DNA from: DATFBY01 sp035253585
GTDB taxonomy: Bacteria; Gemmatimonadota; Gemmatimonadetes; Gemmatimonadales; Gemmatimonadaceae
Direction: 5' to 3'
NCBI GenBank assembly: GCA_035253585.1
Contig: DATFBY010000008.1
Coordinates: 61,225-125,224, forward strand
Length of the DNA: 64,000 bases
Under the pieces are notes generated by a model. That model was given only the letters and a program-made list of their open reading frames with translations. It was not told where the DNA came from and did not search any database. A program made the translations under genes and the position numbers. Below are positions 1 to 8,753 of this stretch, one piece after another (position 1 is the first letter of the stretch; every line of letters begins with the position of its first letter).

Positions 1-638
1 GCGGCGGTGTACTGATCGTGCTCCTTGAGCTGGATCAGCGGCATTGCGATCTCGCTGTCGCTGTGCATCGCCACCGCCAGTGACGCGACGACCGCTTCGG
101 CCTCCTCGGCCTCGACACTCTGCGTCTGCTCCACACGGCTGACGATCCAGTTCATCGACTCGCTCTCTTCCTGGAGCGCGACGGCCAGCACCGCCATGGG
201 CGTCTCATCCTGGATGAACCGGCCGCCCTCGCCCTTCACGCCAACGAATCCGACGCGGATGCTCGGATGCGAAGACTCCCGGAGCTCCTGCTCGCGGTTG
301 ACAGTCTCACTCGTTAGGCGCTGGTGGATCGCAGTGAGAAATGCGTCCCACTCGTAACGTGGTACGGCATCGCCGAACTCCCAGCGCTGGAGCCCGGCCT
401 GCTCGAAGCGAAGCGCCCACTCCCACTCTCGGAGGTCGCGGATCGGCATCGCCCCGAAGAGGACGGTGCCGTCGAGGAACGAGAAGATCGGTCGACTGTG
501 GTGCTGTTGAAGATCGAGCAACCGGTCATAGCTCACCGCGGCGGTACGTTCGCGTGCCGGATGGCCGCCGGCGTAAAGGGACCGCGCGGCAAGTGCCTGA
601 CCGACGGCGTAGAGGAAACGAGCCGGCTCGCCGCTCAC
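1..638 (-). CDS. HD-GYP domain protein, N-terminal part (runs off left edge)
   Basis: Reading leftward from a GTG at 638, an uninterrupted frame of about 212 codons reaches the window edge. The last visible residues (LKEHDQYTAA) match the entry of an HD-GYP domain, the usual cyclic-di-GMP phosphodiesterase fold. The catalytic HD and GYP motifs lie outside the window, so activity cannot be judged. The N-terminal part contains LYAGGHP at residues 21-27, similar to MYPAGHP in the upstream gene. The GTG start overlaps the stop of that gene (GTGA, 635-638), which implies translational coupling. Family call is likely; function is inferred. Confidence 0.75.
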   Translation of the reverse strand, partial: MSGEPARFLYAVGQALAARSLYAGGHPARERTAAVSYDRLLDLQQHHSRPIFSFLDGTVLFGAMPIRDLREWEWALRFEQAGLQRWEFGDAVPRYEWDAFLTAIHQRLTSETVNREQELRESSHPSIRVGFVGVKGEGGRFIQDETPMAVLAVALQEESESMNWIVSRVEQTQSVEAEEAEAVVASLAVAMHSDSEIAMPLIQLKEHDQYTA

Positions 639-2740
639 GCGTCCTCCTTCGCCAGCGTCAACACCGGAACGCCGCGCGGAGTGCTGATCCGGCGAGCACT
701 CGTTGCCGCCCGCACTTCGGCGTCGGTGGAGCTCTTCGCCAGCTCGACTGCAGCCGCCGCGCGCGGCTCGTCCATCCACGACGCCGACAGCCCGGCGAGT
801 GCCGCCAATGCGTCGGGCGATCGACTGGCAAGACGTGGGCGGAACGAGTACCACCGGCGCTTGGCCAGCGCCATTCCAAGCAGCCACTCCAGCGCCACCT
901 GCGATTTGGACGCGGCCACCGCCCGAATGGCGAGGGATCGCGTCGCTGGCGGAATGCGGCGATCGTCGACGCGACGGATGATCACGCTCACCGCCGCCAC
1001 GGGACAGCTTTCGTAGGCGGCCGAAAGCGCCGTCTGCACCATGCGCTCATCCTCGTCGCCGACCGCCGTGATGATCGCCTCGTCGCGCAGCGTCGGCATT
1101 CGGAGCATGAGCTTGAGCGCTTCGCGGCGCACCCGCGCATCGGGATGTGACAGGCAGTACGTCGGCGAGAAGCCACGCGGAAGCTCCGGCATCTGCGAGA
1201 GCAGGGTGAGCAGATTCCGCAGCACGTACCAGGGACGATCGGGCGCCAGACGCGCGGCGACCGTCGGTGCGATCTCGGCGCCGAATTTCCCGAGCATGTC
1301 GAGAAGCTTGCGACGCGCGGCGCGCGACTCGGCGTTCTCGAGTCCCTCGAGCAGCACGTCGACGATCTCGAGACCCATGCGCTTGGAGATCCGTTCGAGG
1401 AGCGATACCTCGAACTGCTCTTCGCGAATGAGCTGTCGGAGGTTTTCTCGCGTCGCCACTCGCGTCCACAGATCGGCGGCGATGGGATTGCCCGCCGGCG
1501 CGCGGTCGAGCAGATCGAGCAGCGGCCCGATCTCCTTGCCGGTGACCATTTCCTGGACCGCGCGCCACACCGGTGCGCCGAGTGTCCCGGACTCGATGGC
1601 GGTGATCATCACGCGGCGCGGCTCGCAGGGATGCTGGCGCTCTTTCATCTGCGCGTAGATGCGCAGACGGGACATGCGCTCCAGCGCCTGACGATAGTTG
1701 TCGGGATTCAGGCGATCGATGTCCCAGCTCTCGACGAGCGACTGCACGCGCTCGCGAAATGCGGCGTCGGCGCCGGCGCGAAGCAGCGCTCCGCCTTGCT
1801 CGGATTGCAGCGCGAGCTTGCCAAGGAGCCGCAGCATCGCGTGCGAGATCGTCTGCCGCGAATCGCGCGCTGCCGCTTCGACGATGCGCAGTACCGCGTC
1901 GACCGCCAGCTCGTGCGACGAATCGAGGACGAACCGCTTTCGCATCTCCGAATCGCCGCCCATCGAGAGGAGACGGGAAAGCGTCTCCGGTCGCATCGAG
2001 CGAACGAGGGTGGAGACTTTACCGCGGAGCGTAGGCCCTTCCAGCGCACTGGCGGTCCGCAGCTCGCCCGCGATGCGGATGAGCGCGCCCGCGACGCGCT
2101 GATCGCGCTCCGTACCCGAGCCGCCGTCCAGTGCCTGACCGAGTGCGCTCGGATCGGAGTTCAACGCCTGCTCGTCAGGTATCTCCTCGATCAGCACCGA
2201 GCGCGCGAGCGCCACCCAGAGCTGGGCCGCGCCGGAGCTGAGCTCGACGCCAGCCGCGACGCCCGCGTCTTCTTCCAGCATTCCCAGTTTCTCGTACGAG
2301 AGCGGGAATAGACGAAAATGCGGCCACCGGTGATGCTGCTCGGCGAGTGGAGTGAGCTGCTGCTCGGCCATCAGCGGATCCACCGCCGCCGCGCTCAGGA
2401 AGTCGCCGAGCTCATCGCGCCTGACGCCGGGAATGATCTTGATGGCGCCGAGCTGGTGCCGATGCAGTCGTGAAGCGAGCTCGCGGATGGAGTTGTTCGT
2501 CGGGTCGGTGGAGGTGCCGTCGATGACCATCTGATCGCGGGCGATGCCGATGAGGAGCTGGCGTCGTCCAGCGAGCACCGCGGCCAGACGACGCGTGACG
2601 TTGTCCATCGCCGTGACGAGCAGCGGATGCCCCGCCGGATACATCGCGTACTGCTGGAGCGCGACCGTGAGCGACAGGAGAAAATCCGAGAGCTCGCGGG
2701 AGAGTGTCGTGCGCTCGGGTGCGGTGGCGGTTTGAGTCAC
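635..2740 (-). CDS. HEAT-repeat-like protein of unknown function
   Basis: A 701-residue soluble protein from a GTG start, with no signal peptide or membrane segment visible. The sequence is rich in short amphipathic Leu/Ala/Arg helices, and phrases such as LGKFGAEIAPTVAARL and HPDARVRREALKLMLR (middle to C-terminal part) look like HEAT/armadillo repeats. The N-terminus carries MYPAGHP (residues 33-39), shared in form with the HD-GYP protein to which it is coupled by a four-base overlap. The pair probably acts together, perhaps as a scaffold plus a signalling output; that is inference. No clear ribosome site fixes the start. Confidence 0.7.
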   Translation of the reverse strand: MTQTATAPERTTLSRELSDFLLSLTVALQQYAMYPAGHPLLVTAMDNVTRRLAAVLAGRRQLLIGIARDQMVIDGTSTDPTNNSIRELASRLHRHQLGAIKIIPGVRRDELGDFLSAAAVDPLMAEQQLTPLAEQHHRWPHFRLFPLSYEKLGMLEEDAGVAAGVELSSGAAQLWVALARSVLIEEIPDEQALNSDPSALGQALDGGSGTERDQRVAGALIRIAGELRTASALEGPTLRGKVSTLVRSMRPETLSRLLSMGGDSEMRKRFVLDSSHELAVDAVLRIVEAAARDSRQTISHAMLRLLGKLALQSEQGGALLRAGADAAFRERVQSLVESWDIDRLNPDNYRQALERMSRLRIYAQMKERQHPCEPRRVMITAIESGTLGAPVWRAVQEMVTGKEIGPLLDLLDRAPAGNPIAADLWTRVATRENLRQLIREEQFEVSLLERISKRMGLEIVDVLLEGLENAESRAARRKLLDMLGKFGAEIAPTVAARLAPDRPWYVLRNLLTLLSQMPELPRGFSPTYCLSHPDARVRREALKLMLRMPTLRDEAIITAVGDEDERMVQTALSAAYESCPVAAVSVIIRRVDDRRIPPATRSLAIRAVAASKSQVALEWLLGMALAKRRWYSFRPRLASRSPDALAALAGLSASWMDEPRAAAAVELAKSSTDAEVRAATSARRISTPRGVPVLTLAKEDA

Positions 2741-3106
2741 GAAGTCGGGTGCGAGGCACCGTGCCCGGCAGTGGGCTGGTGCCGGTGAAAATTCCGGCCG
2801 CCGTCGCGCGAAGTGCCGCGATGACGCGAAGTTGTCGAGGGTGCGCGCTTCGGACGGCGTCAGCAGTTCCGTCCCAAGAATGACGCGCGAGAGTGGCGCT
2901 ACGTGACTCGAAAAGGGCGGCTGTTCGCACGGTCGCCCGAGGTGCCCGAATGCCGCGCGAGCAACCCGCTTTCAGAAACAGCGGTTTACAGTCGAGTCAG
3001 TCGAGGTGGAGACGTCCCAGCCCATGCCTATCCCTCTGAGCCTGCGCGACATCCGCGGCATGTGCGTTGCGACTGGCAGCCGCGAACGATCAGACCAGGA
3101 GAGGTC
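2741..3106. other. Intergenic stretch between divergent genes
   Basis: These 366 bases separate the leftward HEAT-like gene from the rightward small gene at 3107. Longer open frames here are shadows or upstream extensions. I see no strong hairpin and no convincing sigma-70 promoter. TTTACA near 2985 is the best -35 candidate for the small gene. A good ribosome site (AGGAGAGG) lies just before 3107. Confidence 0.4.
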
Positions 3107-3475
3107 ATGGGGAAAAACAAGGAGCCACTCAACCAGCCGGGGATGAAGGAGCCGGGTGGAGATGGATTCGGCGACGATCAGGGAACCCGCGTGGGACGTC
3201 CGAGTCGGCCGAACCGTGAAAGTGATCCCAACGACAATATCGACGCTGGCGCAGAGGGCGCACGCGGCATTCACGCTCGCGGGAGCGGCGAGGAAATCGA
3301 TCGAGGTCCAGAGACGAGCAATCAGGCTGACGGCACCACACGCGCCGGCTCCGAGCCGCTTCGCGGACGGGAGCGCGAGCATGTGAGTGGATACGGCGGT
3401 GCGGCGGATCGACCGAAGACGAGCTCCGATCAGCGCGAACCGCTCGACCCCGAAGGCGGCGCCGAGCTCGAGTAA
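3107..3475 (+). CDS. Small hydrophilic, probably disordered protein
   Basis: A 122-residue protein beginning MGKNKEPLNQPGMKEPG. The ATG at 3107 is preceded by AGGAGAGG at ideal distance, so the longer frame from 2903 is rejected. Composition is dominated by Gly, Asp, Glu, Arg, Pro and Ser with almost no hydrophobic stretches, which suggests intrinsic disorder. It could be a stress-related or desiccation-type hydrophilin, but no family motif supports that. It stands alone, convergent with the small membrane-protein gene at 3556. Confidence 0.55.
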   Translation: MGKNKEPLNQPGMKEPGGDGFGDDQGTRVGRPSRPNRESDPNDNIDAGAEGARGIHARGSGEEIDRGPETSNQADGTTRAGSEPLRGREREHVSGYGGAADRPKTSSDQREPLDPEGGAELE

Positions 3476-3502
3476 CGGTCTCGATCGTCAGGTAATCGGG
3501 GA

Positions 3503-3544
3503 GAAAAAAAAGCGGCAGGACGACACGCGTCGTCCTGCCGCTTT
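3503..3544 (-). terminator. Rho-independent terminator for the small membrane-protein gene
   Basis: A 15-bp near-perfect stem (about 3510-3524 pairing with 3529-3543) encloses a four-base loop. On the minus strand the stem is followed by a run of eight T residues. It lies just downstream of the leftward gene 3556-3708 and between convergent genes, as expected of an intrinsic terminator. It is the clearest one in the window. Confidence 0.88.
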
Positions 3545-3555
3545 CGAGAACTCAG

Positions 3556-3708
3556 CTATACAACCGGGCGCCGCCCCGTGATTAGCCGGTACAGCACCAC
3601 GATCACCGCGAGCACGAGCAGAAGGTGGATGAGTCCACCCGCCACGTTGAACACCCCGAAGCCCAGCAGCCACAGGATGAACAGGATAACCGCCAGCGTC
3701 CACAACAT
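3556..3708 (-). CDS. Lmo0937-type small membrane protein
   Basis: A 50-residue protein beginning MLWTLAVILFILWLLGFGVF and ending TGRRPVV. It has two hydrophobic segments, roughly residues 2-19 and 25-43, separated by a Gly-rich turn. Length, the MLWT start and the C-terminal arginine pair match the Lmo0937 family of tiny membrane proteins. GGAGGA lies seven bases before the ATG, so the start is secure. A strong intrinsic terminator follows. Family members are often stress-linked, but the role here is unknown. Confidence 0.8.
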   Translation of the reverse strand: MLWTLAVILFILWLLGFGVFNVAGGLIHLLLVLAVIVVLYRLITGRRPVV

Positions 3709-3854
3709 GAGTTCGTCCTCCGATAGGGTGGCCCGAAGCCAACGCCCTGTTGTATGGCAACACTCGTACCCGTTCGCGCACGCGTGTTCGGTCTCGGTAC
3801 GCTGGTGGAACCGCCGTAGCGCGGGCCGGGTACCACTGGCATATTAATCGCAAG

Positions 3855-4208
3855 GTGCGACCAAAGAATAATCCTGGGGACCCGGCAGCGTTGCTCTACT
3901 ACCTGCACTCCCTCTGTATTGCGTTGGTGGCACGGGACGCGACCGAGATTCGTCGCCTCCTGCGACACCCCTATGCGCGCACCCTTCCCCAGCGCGTGCG
4001 CGACGAGATCGCCGCCATCCGGCGAGCCGGCCCCGACAACATGATCGCCCCGATCAACACGCTGCACTTCTACCATCAAACAGTGCAGCTCGTCCTCGAG
4101 CCGAACGAGCCCGAAGTCGCCGGCCCGCAGCTCGAGCTCGAGCTTCAGCCGAGCCCACACGCGGTCGAGATCTCCGACACGATCGCGCGCGCCGCCGGAC
4201 GCTCATAG
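3855..4208 (+). CDS. Conserved-looking small protein of unknown function
   Basis: A frame of 117 codons from a GTG at 3855. The region from NPGDPAALLYYLHSL onward looks like a real helical protein, whereas the upstream extension to 3750 is arginine-rich and shadow-like. There is no signal peptide or membrane segment. The C-terminal tail is acidic (QLELELQ). No convincing ribosome site is seen. TATTAAT just upstream could be a -10 element, giving a very short leader. It ends six bases inside the convergent DUF983 gene. Function not recognised. Confidence 0.45.
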   Translation: MRPKNNPGDPAALLYYLHSLCIALVARDATEIRRLLRHPYARTLPQRVRDEIAAIRRAGPDNMIAPINTLHFYHQTVQLVLEPNEPEVAGPQLELELQPSPHAVEISDTIARAAGRS

Positions 4209-4604
4209 AAAGTCCTCACGGCGTGGCGGTCGCAGCATGAGATCGAACGCCAGCCAGATCGTTTTGGAGAGCGGAAAGAGCAGGAACGGCGCCGCGATCA
4301 TGAAGAGCACGCCGCCATACTGCAGAAAATCCCAGGGCACGTCCGGCCAGCGCGCCACAATGAACGCGGTGAGCGCCGCGGCGTAAATCAACTCGGCTAC
4401 GACGAGATTGAACATCATCGAGCCGAGGAAGTAGTCATGCTCGCCGCGTTGCAGAAGGAGCGCGCAGCGGGGACACCGTTCGTGCGTCTTGAACCACGAG
4501 CGGAAGAGCCCCCAAGCCCCGCAGTTCGGACAGCGAAGCGTCAACGCACGCGAAAAGAGCAGCAGCAAGCGACGCACGCCGCTCACTTCGGTGATCATTG
4601 GCAA
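4203..4604 (-). CDS. DUF983 membrane protein with zinc ribbon
   Basis: A 133-residue protein. After a short N-terminus there is a four-cysteine ribbon made of CPNC near residue 25 and CPRC near residue 44. Two long hydrophobic helices follow (about 65-85 and 96-118). A zinc ribbon followed by two membrane segments is the hallmark of DUF983 proteins, whose function is unknown. It ends inside the end of the convergent gene at 3855-4208. A start at the second Met is possible. Confidence 0.8.
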   Translation of the reverse strand: MPMITEVSGVRRLLLLFSRALTLRCPNCGAWGLFRSWFKTHERCPRCALLLQRGEHDYFLGSMMFNLVVAELIYAAALTAFIVARWPDVPWDFLQYGGVLFMIAAPFLLFPLSKTIWLAFDLMLRPPRREDFL

Positions 4605-4679
4605 CGGCTCAGCTCCTGCATGACATGAGTGTCGTCGAGGGCCGAATGCCTAGCACGCTTCTTTCTCCTTCCAGCGGCA

Positions 4680-5225
4680 ATGGCAAGAGAGACGAAGAAA
4701 CGCCAGATCAGCGAAAGCCGCGCTCGGGAGCTCGAGATCAGCGAGGACGCCGACTTTCAGCGACTGGACTGGAAGCTACAGCGCGTCGGGTGGGGAATCA
4801 TGGGCGCGCTCGTCATCGCCGGACTCCTCGGCTTCTTCGGACGCGGTCCGGTCTCCAAGAGAGTTGCAGGAGACGCGGGCGATCCACTCCGTGTCGAGTA
4901 TAACCGGTTCCTCCGGCGCCACGCGGACGAGCAGATCACCTTGCTCATCGCACCCAGCGCGCTCAGCGCCAATGGCGAGGCACGTGTGTCGATCGACAGT
5001 ACGCTGCTCCGCGAGATCAGCATCCGGCGAATGACGCCTGAGCCCGAGAAAGAAGAAGCGCACCGCACGGGCATCCTCGCCACGTTCCGCTTCGATACCA
5101 CGGCTGGAACCAACGTCGGCCGTGTTCGCATCGACTATCAAGCCGATGGCTACTGGTCACTGAACGGTGCGGTCGCGGTTGGCGAGCATGCACCGCTACG
5201 CATTCACTGTGTCGTCTTCCCGTAG
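4680..5225 (+). CDS. Single-pass membrane protein upstream of yetF-like gene
   Basis: A 181-residue protein starting MARETKKRQISE at 4680; the longer frame from 4629 lacks support. Residues 1-35 are charged, then one membrane helix follows (around WGIMGALVIAGLLGFFG, residues 38-55). The rest is a soluble domain containing ITLLIAPSALSANGEARVSI, predicted mainly beta. It ends six bases before the DUF421 gene, so the two are likely co-transcribed and may work at the same membrane. No family recognised. Confidence 0.65.
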   Translation: MARETKKRQISESRARELEISEDADFQRLDWKLQRVGWGIMGALVIAGLLGFFGRGPVSKRVAGDAGDPLRVEYNRFLRRHADEQITLLIAPSALSANGEARVSIDSTLLREISIRRMTPEPEKEEAHRTGILATFRFDTTAGTNVGRVRIDYQADGYWSLNGAVAVGEHAPLRIHCVVFP

Positions 5226-5231
5226 GTTGCC

Positions 5232-5684
5232 ATGGATACCATTCTCCGCGCTGCCTTCGTCTATCTCTTCCTGCTGATCATCTTCCGAGTTGCGGGGAAG
5301 CGCGCGCTCGGTCAGATCACGACCTTCGATCTCGTCCTCACGCTGATCATCAGCGAGGCGGTGCAGCAGGCGATGATCGACAACGACAACTCGATGACGA
5401 ACGCGACACTACTCGTGATCACCCTGGTGGCGCTCAACATCGCGTTCTCTCTTCTCAAGCAGCGCTCTCCGGCGATCGACCGGTGGGTAGAAGGTCGCCC
5501 AGTGGTCATCCTCGAGCGTGGGAAGTTTCTCCACGAGCCGATGATGAAGGAGCGAGTCGACGAGCAGACGATCCTGGAGAGTGCGCGCGAGGATCACGGG
5601 CTGCGCGGGCGGGACGACATCGATTATGCGGTGGTGGAGCCCGACGGTCACATCAGCATCATCAAACGAAAGACTGATGCATGA
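5232..5684 (+). CDS. YetF/DUF421 family membrane protein
   Basis: A 150-residue protein with hydrophobic segments near residues 5-20, 30-48 and 55-75, then a soluble C-terminal domain. The phrases RVAGKRALGQITTFDLVL and RPVVILERGKFL are characteristic of DUF421 (YetF). The family has an N-terminal membrane part and a cytoplasmic domain of unknown biochemical role, linked to spore or envelope phenotypes in Bacillus. Length fits the short single-domain forms. It forms a two-gene unit with the preceding membrane protein. Confidence 0.85.
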   Translation: MDTILRAAFVYLFLLIIFRVAGKRALGQITTFDLVLTLIISEAVQQAMIDNDNSMTNATLLVITLVALNIAFSLLKQRSPAIDRWVEGRPVVILERGKFLHEPMMKERVDEQTILESAREDHGLRGRDDIDYAVVEPDGHISIIKRKTDA

Positions 5685-5697
5685 CGAAAATTGATCG

Positions 5698-6096
5698 TTA
5701 GGGCGCGGACAGCGAGAGAACGTAGCCCGCCGCTTGCTGCTGCTCGTAGGTGCCGCGAGCCGCCACTTGCTCGATACTCAACGTGTAGGCACCGATGCCG
5801 AGGCGATCGGGAACCCAGATCCGCGCGATCGGGCCATCGACGATGTCGCCGTTCACCACCACGCGGTGCGCATCGTGTGCGGTTTGCGAGGTGAATATCC
5901 CATAACCGAGCGCGGTGATTGAATCGACCGCCCCGCCGCTGATGCTGAACATCACCGCGCCGTCGTCGTCGCGTGGCGTGGCGAGCACGACGTTCAGAGG
6001 ACCAGGCTCGGGGGCGGGGGCACCTGGTCCTCCGTCATCACACGCCGATGCCAGAATCACCGCGCACAGCACCATCAAACGTCTCGTCCCGCTCAT
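5698..6096 (-). CDS. Small lipoprotein coupled to metzincin-like protease
   Basis: A 132-residue protein with a classical lipoprotein signal (LASACDD, Cys near residue 19). A Pro/Gly-rich linker is followed by a compact domain containing AVMFSISGGAVDSI and AHRVVVNGDIVDG. Its ATG overlaps the stop of the upstream protease gene (ATGA, 6093-6096), so the two are translated as a unit. It may be a membrane-tethered partner or substrate-binding protein for the protease. No named family is recognised. Confidence 0.65.
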   Translation of the reverse strand: MSGTRRLMVLCAVILASACDDGGPGAPAPEPGPLNVVLATPRDDDGAVMFSISGGAVDSITALGYGIFTSQTAHDAHRVVVNGDIVDGPIARIWVPDRLGIGAYTLSIEQVAARGTYEQQQAAGYVLSLSAP

Positions 6097-8000
6097 TCTT
6101 CCTTTCTCCGCATGCCCAATATCCGGGCCTGGAGCTCCGGGCTCAGGTTGAGACCGCTGCGATCGAGGAAAGCCAGGAAGTCGCCCAGGTTGTAGACGGC
6201 GTCCCGATTTCCGTCGTGGTCGAGGTGCTGCTTTTCGAACGACGTGAGGCGTGCGCTGCCGAGTAGCTCCTCGACCGCGGCCTCGACTGTTGGGAGTGGC
6301 AGCACGCGCAGCGTGTCGATCAGGATGGCTGGACTACCGACCACTCCTGCCGCGACGACGGTGATCGTGTCGAGGTAAGTACCGGCGGCGAGATGACCGG
6401 CATCGCGAGTCCATCTGAGCTGCCCACTTCCGGTTCCGCTTGGATTGACGAGCGTGAGCCACCGTGCGTGACTGACGGCCGTCCACGGCACGCTGGTCGC
6501 ACCGGTGCCCGTAAAGCTCAGCACTACCGAATCACGGTGCAGGCTTCTGCTCCGTGCCATGACCGAGTCGCGACGGCCGGTCGCGCCAACGCTCAGCGCC
6601 AACGTCGGACGATCGACCACCTCGAGCCCGGTCGTGATCGTTAGGCGAAAGGCGTTCTCGTCCTGCGCTTCCACCGCGACCGCAATCCGCGCCGCCGTAT
6701 CCACGAACGTCTCACCAGGGAGCCATTGCGCTCCGGCGTCGTTCGGGTCCGAGTTGAGGTCGACGTCGACGACTTCGGCCTCGAACCCGCCGGTGCGATG
6801 AATGACGACCGCCTCTCCCGGAAGTCGAAGATCGTAGCTGCCGATGAAGCGTCGCGCTTCGACGGTGTAGTACGTGGACGTTCCAGGAATGGCGATCTGC
6901 GCCATGAGATAGTTCTCATTGCCGCCCGGCATCGCGCCGCGCTCGAGCAGAATCGTGCTGCTCCCGTTAGGCGACGCGATGAACTTGCGACCCGGCGGAA
7001 TCCACCCTGCACGATCCTTGTGGAAGGCGATCGTGTGCACGCCCACCCACCCGAAGGTCGGATCGCGGTAATTGTTCGCGTGACTCATCACGTCCCACTT
7101 CGAGTCGTAGTCCTTGCCGTACGCACCGTGCGAGTGTGGCCAGCCGAAGGAGTGCCCGATCTCATGCGCGTACACCGAGTGGCTGACCGCCCAATCGGCC
7201 ATCCACGTCATCGGATACGTACGAGTCACACCATCGCGCGTGAGCGTCCGGCTTCCACCCCACGAGCAGCAGTCGAGTCGCTGATTGAACTGGAGGTTGA
7301 TGCCGGCGAAGCTCGGAAAGTCCACGTCGGCATCTGCCGCCGCGGTGCAATCATGGCTCAGCGCGTTGAGGTTGGCGCCGCCCGACAACACGTAGTGCGA
7401 CCGCGGCTGTGGAAGCGTGTACCAACCGACGACAATGCTCCCCGAGAGATCGACCTGACCTTCGGACATTTCGCGGTAGTAATGGTCGATACCCGGATAC
7501 GAAGAGCCCATCACTTCTTCCAGGCGCGCCTTGCTCGCCGGAAGTGCCGTCGGCGAGTCGGCGAATGCGCAGAGGATCGTGACGTACGCACGTGCTCCCG
7601 AAGCTGCTGGGCTCGCATCGACACCGAGCGCGCTAGGCATATTGCGCTCGCTCCCCTCGGCATGCATCGCACTCACGCGAAGTCGGTTGGGGCGCTCACC
7701 GAGCGAAGCGGGAGAGGCCAACCGCGCCGACAACCGCACGCGCATCCGATTCAAGGCGAGCGCCCCACCGCGTCGTCGCGCAACGCTTGGATCGAGGTCG
7801 AGATCCCACCAGGTCCCGGCGTCGTCGATCAGCGCATAATGCTCGCTCCGCATCGGAGTCGGATCGCGCGCGTCACGCCACAAGACGTGGAACCAGCCCG
7901 CATCCGGCGTCGATTCCTGCGCGGGCAGCGAGGACGCGCGCAGCAAAGCGACGGCGAATGCACCAAGCAGCCGCGCATACGATTGGCGGATGGCCGGCAT
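6093..8000 (-). CDS. Secreted metzincin/M6-like metalloprotease with dockerin-like C-terminus
   Basis: A 635-residue exported protein. The ATG at 8000 gives a plausible signal peptide (LLGAFAVALLRASSLPAQ); the frame extends to 8081 but lacks one there. The zinc motif HEIGHSFGWPH has its histidines at about residues 279, 283 and 289. A metzincin Met-turn (WDVMS, Met about 305) follows, as in M6-like peptidases. The C-terminus carries DHDGNRDAVYNLGDF, a dockerin/EF-hand-like calcium loop. Expected role is extracellular proteolysis. Translation couples to the small lipoprotein downstream. Confidence 0.75.
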   Translation of the reverse strand: MPAIRQSYARLLGAFAVALLRASSLPAQESTPDAGWFHVLWRDARDPTPMRSEHYALIDDAGTWWDLDLDPSVARRRGGALALNRMRVRLSARLASPASLGERPNRLRVSAMHAEGSERNMPSALGVDASPAASGARAYVTILCAFADSPTALPASKARLEEVMGSSYPGIDHYYREMSEGQVDLSGSIVVGWYTLPQPRSHYVLSGGANLNALSHDCTAAADADVDFPSFAGINLQFNQRLDCCSWGGSRTLTRDGVTRTYPMTWMADWAVSHSVYAHEIGHSFGWPHSHGAYGKDYDSKWDVMSHANNYRDPTFGWVGVHTIAFHKDRAGWIPPGRKFIASPNGSSTILLERGAMPGGNENYLMAQIAIPGTSTYYTVEARRFIGSYDLRLPGEAVVIHRTGGFEAEVVDVDLNSDPNDAGAQWLPGETFVDTAARIAVAVEAQDENAFRLTITTGLEVVDRPTLALSVGATGRRDSVMARSRSLHRDSVVLSFTGTGATSVPWTAVSHARWLTLVNPSGTGSGQLRWTRDAGHLAAGTYLDTITVVAAGVVGSPAILIDTLRVLPLPTVEAAVEELLGSARLTSFEKQHLDHDGNRDAVYNLGDFLAFLDRSGLNLSPELQARILGMRRKEE

Positions 8001-8099
8001 GTAGTTGGGGGGCGGGGCGGGCAGGAGAAGGAAGGAGCGTCGAAGCGGACCTCGACCAACCCCTGACGAGCCAGCCCGCAACCCGTAACACGCTGGACA

Positions 8100-8117
8100 G
8101 GTGGCGTGCCCGCCACC
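8100..8117. promoter_or_regulatory. Inverted repeat in divergent promoter region
   Basis: GGTGGCG-TGCC-CGCCACC is a perfect 7-bp inverted repeat with a four-base spacer. It lies in the 150-bp region between the leftward protease gene (start 8000) and the rightward phosphatase gene (start 8151). No T-tract follows, so it is not an intrinsic terminator. It could be an operator or a leader hairpin for the phosphatase gene. Confidence 0.3.
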
Positions 8118-8150
8118 CTATTTCGCGCGACTCATTCCTGGTACTCCTCA

Positions 8151-8735
8151 ATGCTCACGCAGCTTCGGCCCTCTCCACGCGCTGCGGCCATCATGCTCCT
8201 CCTTGCTGCGATCTTGTCGCTCGCGGCGTTCCTCCCGTCCCCGTCGAGGAGCGATGGCGCAACGACGGTAATCCTTGTGCGCCACGCCGAGAAAGCGGCC
8301 GCGCCAGGGAACGACCCCGTGCTCGATTCGACGGGGGAACGTCGCGCCCGTGATCTGGCGGCGACGCTGCGTAATGCGAAGGTCGGCGCGATCCTCGTGA
8401 CGCAGTATCAGCGAACGCAGTTGACCGCGGCACCGCTGGCGAGGGCGACCGGGATCACCCCGCGAATCGTCGACACGCGAGCCGGGGGTGAAGCGCACGC
8501 AAAATCCGTCGCCGATGCCGCGCGCGGCGAAGTCGGGAAGACGGTGCTCGTCGTCGGCCACAGCAACACGATACCGTCGATCGTGAGCGCGCTTGGCGCT
8601 ACGGCCGAGCCGATTGCCGACGACGACTACGATGATTTGTACGTGGTGATGATTTCCTCGTCAGGCGCGGCGCGCGCGATACACGCCCGTTACGGCGCGC
8701 CGGCGCGGTCGACGAAGGCGGCTGCGACGCAGTGA
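8151..8735 (+). CDS. Exported SixA-like histidine phosphatase
   Basis: A 194-residue protein from an ATG at 8151. The N-terminus is a signal or anchor sequence (AAAIMLLLAAILSLAAFL). ILVRHAEK follows, the RHG-type motif carrying the phospho-accepting histidine of the phosphoglycerate-mutase/SixA superfamily. VVGHSNT near residue 135 supplies the second conserved histidine. Short length and the export signal suggest an extracytoplasmic phosphatase. Substrate unknown. Confidence 0.78.
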   Translation: MLTQLRPSPRAAAIMLLLAAILSLAAFLPSPSRSDGATTVILVRHAEKAAAPGNDPVLDSTGERRARDLAATLRNAKVGAILVTQYQRTQLTAAPLARATGITPRIVDTRAGGEAHAKSVADAARGEVGKTVLVVGHSNTIPSIVSALGATAEPIADDDYDDLYVVMISSSGAARAIHARYGAPARSTKAAATQ

Positions 8736-8753
8736 TGTGGTAGGCGGCGCGAG

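Noticed and set aside
3603..4160. Minus-strand frame opposite the small gene at 3855
   Set aside because: It ends out of frame over the Lmo0937-type gene and its composition is shadow-like; the plus frame has better helical character.
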